Of a stretch of DNA of 5,538 bases, positions 1 through 5,427 are shown piece after piece. A program made the position numbers and the translations under genes. Source of the DNA: Thermodesulfobacteriota bacterium. Lineage in GTDB: Bacteria; Desulfobacterota; Desulfobacteria; Desulfobacterales; RPRI01. Under the pieces are notes generated by a model, which ran no database searches, was not told the origin of the DNA, and saw only the letters and a program-made list of their open reading frames with translations. Location of the stretch: positions 1 to 5,538 of the forward strand of contig JAUPLM010000033.1 of NCBI GenBank assembly GCA_030836965.1, written 5' to 3'. Each line of letters opens with the position of its first letter. Within the stretch, counting starts at the first letter, position 1.

Positions 1-2
1 AT

Positions 3-1271
3 ACTAAAAAACCCACTATGATGGATAGAAAAGCCCAGTCAAATAAAGATAAAATACTTTGTCTTTATTCCTATCCTATACTTTCAAGGAATAATAATAT
101 AGATGCACTTGTGATTCTCGATTTTGACTTTCCGGCTCTCGAAGGGCTGGAAGAAAGACTAAAAAGATCAAACGCCTTTTTAAAAAATCTGATTTTAAGC
201 TCGGTGGACGGTGTTATAGCTGCAGACATGAATGGTAAGATTCTTATTTTCAATGACGCGGCTGCTGAAATAAGCGGATACAAAGTTGAAGAGGCTTTAA
301 ATAATCTTAATATCCGTGATGTATATCCAGGCGACGGAGCAAAAGAAATAATGAAGAAACTCCGGAGTGACGACCACGGCGGAAAAGGAAAGCTGAAATC
401 ATACATTGTTGATGTACTTGGAAAAAACGGAGACAATATTCCCATCAGCTTAAATGCTGCGATAGTATATGAAGAGGAACAAGAAGTTGCAACAATCGGA
501 TTTTTTCACGACATGCGTGAAACCATCAGGATGAAAAAAGAACTTGAAAAGGCTCAGATACAGATTCTCCAGTCGGAAAAAATGGCTTCTCTTGGAAAAT
601 TGGCAGCAGGTGTTGCGCACCAGTTGAATAACCCGTTAAGCAGCATCACCCTTTTTACTCAGCTCGTACTTGAAGAATACAAACTTGAAGAAGGAGCCCG
701 CAATGATCTGACCCGTATCTATAAAGAGGCCCAGAGATGCAGGGACACGGTAAAGGAACTTCTCGAGTTTGCGCGGCAAACCCGCCAGGAAATGCGTCCG
801 CACGATATAAACAGCGCTATTTTGCGCACCATGTTCCTGCTTGAAAACCAGACCCTTTTTCATAATATTGAAATTGAAAAGAATCTTTCTCCTTCGCTTC
901 CTGAAGTTTACGGAGACATCCAGCAGCTGAATCATATTTTTATGAACGTAATTTTAAATGCCGCCGATGCAATGGAAGGAAACGGAAAACTATCCCTAAA
1001 AAGTTATAAGTCTCCGCAAAGTGATACAGTAATTATTGAAATATCAGATACCGGCCCCGGAATATCACAAAACATACTCCCGCATATATTCGAACCTTTT
1101 TTTACCACCAAGGAAGAAGGGAAAGGCACGGGGCTCGGACTTAGCCTTGTATACAGCATGATAGATAGTCACAAGGGAAGAATATATGCAAAGAGCTGGC
1201 CGGGCAAGGGAACAACTTTTGTAATTGAACTTCCAGCAGCAAAATTGGATAACGAAGGAACTGCCATTTGA
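3..1271 (+). CDS. PAS-domain sensor histidine kinase, 5' end outside the window
   Basis: This is the 3' part of a cytosolic two-component histidine kinase. The frame is open to the left edge. The first ATG (18) has no Shine-Dalgarno sequence before it, so the true start is probably upstream. Numbering from that ATG, residues 18-38 look like the end of another sensory (PAS-like) domain, followed by a short helical linker. A PAS domain spans about 52-170 (DGVIAADMNGKI, then NDAAAEISGY). A dimerisation/phosphoacceptor domain follows at about 184-255, with the H-box GVAHQLNNPL and phosphoacceptor His201. The HATPase domain at about 265-408 has an N-box (N310, N314), G1 DTGPGI (344-349), F-box FEPFFTT (358-364) and G2 GTGLGL (370-375), so the catalytic core looks complete. 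The residue after His201 is Gln rather than the usual Glu or Asp. No membrane segment lies in the visible part. It overlaps the downstream hybrid kinase by 4 nt and may phosphorylate that protein's receiver. The ligand is unknown. Confidence 0.93.
   Translation, partial: TKKPTMMDRKAQSNKDKILCLYSYPILSRNNNIDALVILDFDFPALEGLEERLKRSNAFLKNLILSSVDGVIAADMNGKILIFNDAAAEISGYKVEEALNNLNIRDVYPGDGAKEIMKKLRSDDHGGKGKLKSYIVDVLGKNGDNIPISLNAAIVYEEEQEVATIGFFHDMRETIRMKKELEKAQIQILQSEKMASLGKLAAGVAHQLNNPLSSITLFTQLVLEEYKLEEGARNDLTRIYKEAQRCRDTVKELLEFARQTRQEMRPHDINSAILRTMFLLENQTLFHNIEIEKNLSPSLPEVYGDIQQLNHIFMNVILNAADAMEGNGKLSLKSYKSPQSDTVIIEISDTGPGISQNILPHIFEPFFTTKEEGKGTGLGLSLVYSMIDSHKGRIYAKSWPGKGTTFVIELPAAKLDNEGTAI
1254..1260 (+). 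promoter_or_regulatory. Ribosome binding site for the TTG-started hybrid kinase
   Basis: A GAAGGAA element inside the end of the upstream kinase gene lies 7 nt before the TTG at 1268. It supports TTG as the genuine start and explains initiation at the TTGA overlap (1268-1271), where the start codon overlaps the upstream TGA stop. This arrangement is typical of translational coupling. Confidence 0.7.
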
Positions 1272-2755
1272 AAAACAAACCCGAAACGGCATATGTTCTT
1301 GTTGTTGACGACGAAGAAGGAATAAGGAGCGGAGCGGAGAGAATTCTTAACCGGATGGGGTTAAAAGTGCTCACGGCGGCACGTGGGAATGAAGCTCTTG
1401 ATATCATGGAAAGAGAGGATGTATCATTAGTTCTTCTTGATCTTAAAATGCCGGGACTGGACGGTATGCAGGTTTTAAAAAGAATCAGAGAAAGCGACCA
1501 GAACATCCTGGTTATAATAATCACAGGCTATGCAACCGTTGAAACCGCAATTGAAGCAATGAAACAGGGCGCATATGATTTTATTGCAAAGCCTTTCGAG
1601 CCCGACCACCTGAGAATAGTCGTAAATCGTGCAAGAGAAAAGATAAGACTGACGTTTGAGGCGGAAAATCTGGAGCTTGAAAGGAAAAGAACGCTGTCGG
1701 ACCTTGGAACCGAAAAAAGCCGTGTAAGGACCATAATCGAATCTCTTCCAAACGGAATTGTAGTGACCAATTCATCAGGCCAGGTTGCGCTTATGAATCC
1801 TGCTTTTTTAAGACATATCGGATTTGACACTTTATCGTGCATCACGGGTGAACAGATAAGTCATTATGTTAAAGATGACGGGTTTTGCAGACTTGTTATG
1901 GAAATATCACAGGGTAGTCATCCTGCAGTCGGAGATGTTCCTACATATGAGTTTTCCCCTGCAGAAGGGAAATTTCTCATGGCAAGAGGAAGACCTGTTC
2001 TTGGAGATGAAAATGAATGCCTTGGCGCCGTTATTGCGGTTGAAGATATTACAGCTCTCAAGCTGCTTGACAGGCTCAAATCTGAATTTGTTGCCAAAGT
2101 TTCTCATGAATTAAGATCTCCGCTTTCCACGATTCATGAACAGATAGCCCTTGTTTTAAAAGATATGGCAGGAGAAGAATCCAATGATGAAAAACTCATC
2201 CTCGCACGCGCAAAAGAAAAAACAGGCGGTCTTATCTCTCTGATTGGAGATCTTCTTGATTTATCCCGTATCGAAGCAGGCGCTGTTTGTCATGAGCCGA
2301 AACCGGTTAATATAGATATATTGTTAAAGAACATAGTCGATTTTCTTGGCACCAGAGCAAAAAGCAGGCAGCAAACGTTAACGCTGGAACTTCCCGATTA
2401 CCCGCTGCCTTCCCTCACAACCGACCCGATGGCTCTTGAAAGCATCTTTGGAAACATTATAACAAATGCGATTAACTATACCCAGAACGGCGGCAAAATA
2501 AGTGTAAAGGCCGTGCTCGCTGATAACAAGCTGATTATAAAAGTAAAAGATAACGGGTTTGGAATTGAACAGGCCTATATTGATAAAATATTCGATAAAT
2601 TTTTCAGAGTAAAAAATGAGAAAACAAGACTGATAACAGGCACAGGCCTTGGACTTCCCATAGTAAAAGGCCTCTTAAAAGATCTTGGAGGTTCAATAGC
2701 CGTAGAAAGCACTCCCGGTAGCGGAAGTGTTTTTACAATCTCTATCCCGGTTTAA
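1268..2755 (+). CDS. Hybrid response regulator / PAS / sensor histidine kinase
   Basis: A 495-residue soluble signalling protein with an N-terminal receiver followed by a kinase. The receiver (about 8-122) has the acidic pair D14-D15, phosphoacceptor D58 (in LVLLDLKMPG), T86 and K108 (KPF), so it should accept phosphate. A short coiled linker (about 125-150) leads to a PAS domain (about 150-262). Next come a HisKA domain (about 270-335) with SHELRSPL and phosphoacceptor His280, and a HATPase domain with an N-box (N396, N400), G1 DNGFGI (428-433), F-box IFDKFF (441-446) and G2 GTGLGL (458-463). No membrane segment or DNA-binding domain is present. The start is TTG, chosen because of the GAAGGAA site 7 nt upstream, the 4-nt overlap with the preceding kinase, and the receiver beginning right after it. 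I infer a relay in which the upstream kinase, or another one, phosphorylates D58 to tune the His280 kinase. The partner regulator is not in the window. Confidence 0.95.
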   Translation: MKNKPETAYVLVVDDEEGIRSGAERILNRMGLKVLTAARGNEALDIMEREDVSLVLLDLKMPGLDGMQVLKRIRESDQNILVIIITGYATVETAIEAMKQGAYDFIAKPFEPDHLRIVVNRAREKIRLTFEAENLELERKRTLSDLGTEKSRVRTIIESLPNGIVVTNSSGQVALMNPAFLRHIGFDTLSCITGEQISHYVKDDGFCRLVMEISQGSHPAVGDVPTYEFSPAEGKFLMARGRPVLGDENECLGAVIAVEDITALKLLDRLKSEFVAKVSHELRSPLSTIHEQIALVLKDMAGEESNDEKLILARAKEKTGGLISLIGDLLDLSRIEAGAVCHEPKPVNIDILLKNIVDFLGTRAKSRQQTLTLELPDYPLPSLTTDPMALESIFGNIITNAINYTQNGGKISVKAVLADNKLIIKVKDNGFGIEQAYIDKIFDKFFRVKNEKTRLITGTGLGLPIVKGLLKDLGGSIAVESTPGSGSVFTISIPV

Positions 2756-2797
2756 AAACAATAATCTAAACGCAGGATTTGAATAAAAAGTATATGC

Positions 2798-2826
2798 CAA
2801 TGAGTTTGATAACAAAAATCTCATTG
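2798..2826. terminator. Weak hairpin in the convergent spacer, possible bidirectional terminator
   Basis: CAATGAG (2798-2804) and CTCATTG (2820-2826) are perfect 7-bp inverted repeats. Inside them TTTG (2805-2808) can pair with CAAA (2813-2816). It lies between the convergent hybrid kinase and pfp genes, where a shared terminator is expected. The T tracts are not adjacent: on the plus strand TTTTGTTTTT starts about 10 nt after the stem, and on the minus strand five T lie about 8 nt after it. It is therefore not a textbook intrinsic terminator. Confidence 0.35.
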
Positions 2827-2889
2827 AGCGCACAAATTTTGTTTTTCCGAAAGCGCGATACCTGATTGACTATCAAACAATTCGTCAAA

Positions 2890-2906
2890 GTTAATAAAAA
2901 ATTAAC
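2890..2906. repeat. AT-rich inverted repeat over the pfp stop codon
   Basis: GTTAAT (2890-2895) and ATTAAC (2901-2906) are perfect 6-bp inverted repeats around a five-A loop. The right arm contains the pfp stop codon (minus strand TAA at 2904-2902). With one GC pair per arm the stem would be weak in RNA. It may help the end of the pfp transcript or simply reflect base composition. Confidence 0.25.
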
Positions 2907-5007
2907 CTGAACTCCGCTTCGCAATTTCATTCAGCACAAATGTCAGAGGCCGCTCTTCCTCGCATTTTCCAACAAACCTTATCGGGCCGGGTCTTCGGTA
3001 ATCGTCTTCCCCAGCAACCGCACCAAGCCATTTTTCTCTTAGTTCTTTAACAATCTTGAAGCAGGGTGAATTTACATCAACAATCGTTTTTTCCAAAACA
3101 AGATCCAGTTTGCCTTTTCTTTCCTCAATATGCATAAGCGGCGCTATCGGGATACCGATCGGTTCCCATTTTTCAAATTCTTTTTCAAGATTCTTTATTG
3201 CCGCCATTTGACCTGTTGCGCCGTTTGCTAAAAGACTGAATGCCGTTAATCCAAGATTATAAGCATAAACACAGTCAAAACCACTCGGATCATTTCCTCT
3301 TCCGTCATATCCGTAAAAATGGACCTGTGTTTTGAAACTGGGTATCGATTTTTTAAATATTTTTTCCACTTCTTCCGGAATTTTATCGCTCTCCTGGATG
3401 ATGTTGTCTCTGACAAGAGCCTGTTTCAGTGTTTTAACTGATGTAATGGTCTCTTTCATAATAAGAAATTCATCACCGTAGTTTTTGAAAAGTACGGGTC
3501 CTAACATCTCCGGATTTAGCTTACCCTTTTCAATAGTCTTGCCGTAATAAAGTTTCGATATCCCTGTCTTATAATGGCCTTTTTCTTTAAGAATGTTCAG
3601 GTAATCCTTTACAAGCCCCATAAGCACCTTGTCGGTTTCAACCTGGGAAAACTGGAAATTGCCGTGGCTGTCCCTTTCCATTAGCAAGCCTTCCTGAAAA
3701 AATGCAGGTATGTCATTAAACAAATCATCATCTCTCGTATTCCAGATTGTAAAAATACCTTCCTCCCGCGAAGCTTTAGCCAGACGCCTAAGATACTCCA
3801 GCTTATCCTCAAGGATCGGAAAATTGGTATGGAAATCGGTGTCGTGCGTTGAATTATACTGGGCTATTATGGTATTGAGTTTTATGATAAAAACCTGAAT
3901 CTCATTTATGAATTCCAGTATCCCTTCCGGAATAACCATCACACCGTAATTCTTCCCGACAGCAGCCCTGCGTACAATGCCGTCACATATGACACGTGAC
4001 AGATGCCGCAAAGTCATCCCGTAAGCGGTATAATCGGGGGTTCCGTCCTTTTTTGCTTTCTCGATCCTTCTTGAATCTGTATAATTGGCAAGATCTTCAC
4101 CGATAAGTGTTATATTGGCATGAGTCTGTAAAGCGACTTCAAGGGCAAGATGGCTTGCAACCCTGCCCATTACCCTACAGATATGCCAATATTTAATGTC
4201 GGAACTGCAGTCGGTGCATAGATTGCTTATTGAATTTGCGAACGAAAGAGCAGCCGTATGAAATCCGAACGAAATTGCGCATAATACGGTTCCTTTCGAA
4301 TCTCTTACCTGTATATCACCGTCAATAGTCTTTGGAACTCCGATTATCTGCACGTCATCCTTATACATCTCCTGGGCGAGGAATGCGGCATTCGTATTAG
4401 AATCATCACCGCCGATAATTACAAGCGCATCCAGGTTGAGTTTTCTGCAGGTCTCTTTTGAAAGCCGCATTTTTTCTTTAGTATCAATTTTGGCGCGACC
4501 CGTTTTTATCATGCCGAATCCGCCAAGATTCCTGTATTTATCGATTACAATATCTGTCAGCTCAACATATTCATTTTCAACTATACCGTCCGGGCCAAGC
4601 AAAAAACCGAATACACGGTTTTCCGGGTTTGCTTTCTTTGCAGCATCGTAAAGTCCGGCTATAACATTGTGGCCTCCAGGGGCAGGTCCTCCCGAAAAGA
4701 CTATTCCGATATTGCGCGGGCTGGAATATTTTTCTCTAAAATGGACGTCGGGTGAACTTATTCCTTCCACAAACTGAACCTTGTTCCAGATAATGTCAGG
4801 CAGACTTTTTTTAGCTTCCTTGTGTATTTCAAAAATAAACTCATCAGTATCTTTCAGTTTCGTATACTCATTTAAGAACACTTTGCAAACCGAAGGCTTG
4901 TTCTCCCTCCTTGCAACAAGCTCATGATTGACATTACTTATAACTTTTTGAACGATGGGATTTTTTTCAATAAGGTGGGCAATTTTAATTCTATCTTCGC
5001 CTTGCAT
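2902..5007 (-). CDS. pfp: Pyrophosphate-dependent phosphofructokinase, long form
   Basis: Diphosphate--fructose-6-phosphate 1-phosphotransferase, 701 residues, predicted cytosolic. It interconverts fructose 6-phosphate and fructose 1,6-bisphosphate using PPi, working in both glycolysis and gluconeogenesis. Family motifs in order: SGGPAPGGHN (105-114), typical of long PFPs; GGDDSN (199-204), where the second Asp stands in for the Gly of ATP enzymes and disfavours ATP; PKTIDGD (225-231), with PPi-specific Lys226 and catalytic Asp229; MGRVASH (280-286) and GED (303-305), substrate-binding segments; and YDGRGNDPSGFD (567-578), matching the YEGR..PSNFD sugar-phosphate loop of plant-type PFPs. About 97 residues precede the first strand. 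From memory, plant and spirochete enzymes are about 550-570 residues, so this one carries roughly 130 extra, seemingly after residue 310 and at the C-terminus. The ATG start follows GAGGG with 5-nt spacing. It converges on the kinase pair and is divergent from the zinc-ribbon gene. PPi dependence is inferred from motifs. Confidence 0.93.
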   Translation of the reverse strand: MQGEDRIKIAHLIEKNPIVQKVISNVNHELVARRENKPSVCKVFLNEYTKLKDTDEFIFEIHKEAKKSLPDIIWNKVQFVEGISSPDVHFREKYSSPRNIGIVFSGGPAPGGHNVIAGLYDAAKKANPENRVFGFLLGPDGIVENEYVELTDIVIDKYRNLGGFGMIKTGRAKIDTKEKMRLSKETCRKLNLDALVIIGGDDSNTNAAFLAQEMYKDDVQIIGVPKTIDGDIQVRDSKGTVLCAISFGFHTAALSFANSISNLCTDCSSDIKYWHICRVMGRVASHLALEVALQTHANITLIGEDLANYTDSRRIEKAKKDGTPDYTAYGMTLRHLSRVICDGIVRRAAVGKNYGVMVIPEGILEFINEIQVFIIKLNTIIAQYNSTHDTDFHTNFPILEDKLEYLRRLAKASREEGIFTIWNTRDDDLFNDIPAFFQEGLLMERDSHGNFQFSQVETDKVLMGLVKDYLNILKEKGHYKTGISKLYYGKTIEKGKLNPEMLGPVLFKNYGDEFLIMKETITSVKTLKQALVRDNIIQESDKIPEEVEKIFKKSIPSFKTQVHFYGYDGRGNDPSGFDCVYAYNLGLTAFSLLANGATGQMAAIKNLEKEFEKWEPIGIPIAPLMHIEERKGKLDLVLEKTIVDVNSPCFKIVKELREKWLGAVAGEDDYRRPGPIRFVGKCEEERPLTFVLNEIAKRSSG

Positions 5008-5012
5008 AAGTA

Positions 5013-5017
5013 CCCTC
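5013..5017 (-). promoter_or_regulatory. Ribosome binding site of pfp
   Basis: On the minus strand GAGGG lies 5 nt before the ATG at 5007-5005. This supports that start over later in-frame ATG codons. Confidence 0.6.
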
Positions 5018-5054
5018 GTAGATAATTGTTGTTATAAATGCGACTGATAAGTTC

Positions 5055-5089
5055 TACAGGCTGGTTATGCTCACTCATAACTTCCTGTA
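5055..5089. promoter_or_regulatory. Nested 35-bp dyad over the pfp promoter, candidate operator
   Basis: Two nested perfect inverted repeats share almost one centre: TACAGG (5055-5060) with CCTGTA (5084-5089), and GTTATG (5064-5069) with CATAAC (5076-5081). The spacers are CTG on one side, TT on the other and CTCACT in the middle. That gives 12 paired positions with a 3x2 internal loop and no T tract, so it does not look like a terminator. It covers the predicted -10 box and start point of pfp, where a dimeric repressor would act. If the transcript starts further upstream, it would instead fold as an mRNA leader hairpin. Confidence 0.5.
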
Positions 5090-5103
5090 AATATTAATGT
5101 CAA
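5074..5103 (-). promoter_or_regulatory. Predicted sigma-70-type promoter of pfp
   Basis: On the minus strand a perfect -35 TTGACA (5103-5098) is followed after 18 nt by TATGAG (5079-5074), a 4/6 match to the -10 consensus. The start point would be near 5067, giving a leader of about 60 nt before the pfp ATG. It was predicted by eye from consensus, with no experimental support. Confidence 0.45.
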
Positions 5104-5111
5104 GATTATTT

Positions 5112-5152
5112 AAAAAACATGCCGGAATGAACAGCATGTTTTTATCCCGGCA
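5112..5152. terminator. Terminator-like hairpin with a competing pairing
   Basis: AAAAACATGC (5113-5122) and GCATGTTTTT (5134-5143) form a perfect 10-bp stem with an 11-nt loop. The A and T tracts at the ends give a U run after the GC-containing core on either strand, as in bidirectional intrinsic terminators. A mutually exclusive stem, TGCCGG (5120-5125) with CCGGCA (5147-5152), overlaps it. It sits just upstream of the pfp promoter and could stop transcription coming from either side. It could also be a dispersed palindromic repeat, since the GCCGGAATGA and GCATGTTTTT pieces resemble intergenic palindromes I recall from related genomes. Confidence 0.45.
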
Positions 5153-5188
5153 ACATTCATATTTTTTATCCTGTTTCTCTCGCGTTTT

Positions 5189-5240
5189 CTGAATTCAACA
5201 AATTCAGCAATATTGTTTATAATATACATATAATATTATA
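5189..5240. repeat. AT-rich stretch with three consecutive palindromes
   Basis: CTGAATT (5189-5195) and AATTCAG (5201-5207) form a 7-bp stem with loop CAACA. It is followed directly by the 8-bp palindrome CAATATTG (5208-5215) and then the perfect 12-bp palindrome TATAATATTATA (5229-5240). The stretch from about 5208 to 5250 is almost pure A/T. It could help strand opening at divergent promoters or bind a nucleoid protein. In sequence this AT-rich, short palindromes also arise by chance. Confidence 0.35.
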
Positions 5241-5241
5241 G

Positions 5242-5340
5242 ATATTTAAACTTGAAAATGATTTAAAGACTCCTTTACTTTGTAATAATTTTGATATACA
5301 AGCACATCCAAAATATGAGGCTTTTGAATTATTAAAATAG
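5242..5340 (+). other. Stop-free, protein-like stretch without a start codon (possible gene relic)
   Basis: From just after a TAG at 5239 to the TAG at 5338-5340, 32 codons are open, ending in HPKYEAFELLK. The same frame is also open from 5131 to 5238. There is no ATG, no plausible start with a ribosome site, and no downstream T-rich terminator, although a GC-rich hairpin begins right after the stop. It may be the tail of a decayed gene. An open run of this length in AT-rich DNA is not improbable, and the stretch also contains the promoter predicted for the next gene, so confidence is low. Confidence 0.15.
5291..5319 (+). promoter_or_regulatory. Predicted promoter of the zinc-ribbon gene
   Basis: TTGATA (5291-5296, 5/6 match to the -35 consensus) is followed after 17 nt by TATGAG (5314-5319, 4/6 match to -10). 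The -10 hexamer is identical to the one proposed for pfp on the other strand. Initiation near 5326 would give a leader of about 100 nt. Called by eye from consensus. Confidence 0.4.
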
Positions 5341-5401
5341 CCGGGGCGTTATACGGCTCCCGGTCAGATGTTAAGTAATAGTCTCAATATTTGTTTCCGG
5401 C
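5339..5401 (+). promoter_or_regulatory. GC-rich hairpin in the zinc-ribbon gene leader
   Basis: In otherwise AT-rich leader sequence, CCGGG (5341-5345) pairs with CCCGG (5359-5363). Two overlapping alternatives are AGCCG (5339-5343) with CGGCT (5354-5358), and GCCGG (5340-5344) with CCGGC (5397-5401). The pairings exclude one another, which is compatible with a switching leader, but I match it to no known riboswitch class. It has no U tract, so it is not a clear terminator for anything upstream. Confidence 0.35.
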
Positions 5402-5415
5402 ATAATAAATAATAC

Positions 5416-5420
5416 AGGAG
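5416..5420 (+). promoter_or_regulatory. Ribosome binding site of the zinc-ribbon gene
   Basis: A strong AGGAG lies 7 nt before the ATG at 5428. It is the main reason to accept a short open frame at the window edge as a real gene. Confidence 0.7.
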
Positions 5421-5427
5421 CAATACA

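Noticed and set aside
71..445. 124-codon open frame on the minus strand inside the first kinase
   Set aside because: Shadow of the kinase gene. The translation is low-complexity Ser/Phe/Ile-rich without a domain, while the plus frame has clear PAS and kinase motifs.
1141..1524. 127-codon minus-strand open frame across the kinase junction
   Set aside because: It overlaps two well-supported genes, its product has no recognisable motif, and the opposite frames carry HATPase and receiver signatures.
2756..2901. Strong intrinsic terminator for the kinase operon or pfp
   Set aside because: Only weak, AT-rich stems without an adjacent U run are present. I kept the best stem as a low-confidence feature rather than claiming a clear terminator.
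5141..5250. Possible replication origin: TTATCC-containing sites (5142 and 5166 areas) beside an AT-rich stretch
   Set aside because: The sites match only 6 of 9 positions of the DnaA box TTATCCACA, there are only two, and no replication gene (dnaA, dnaN, gidA, parAB) is adjacent.
5315..5335. Six-codon leader peptide starting at the ATG at 5315
   Set aside because: It overlaps the predicted -10 box, lacks a ribosome binding site and has no run of regulatory codons typical of attenuation peptides.
5008..5427. tRNA, CRISPR array, insertion sequence end or sigma-54 promoter in the divergent spacer
   Set aside because: I see no cloverleaf with a T-arm, no regularly spaced direct repeats, no transposase fragment or long terminal inverted repeats, and no GG-N10-GC element of the TGGCAC-N5-TTGC type.
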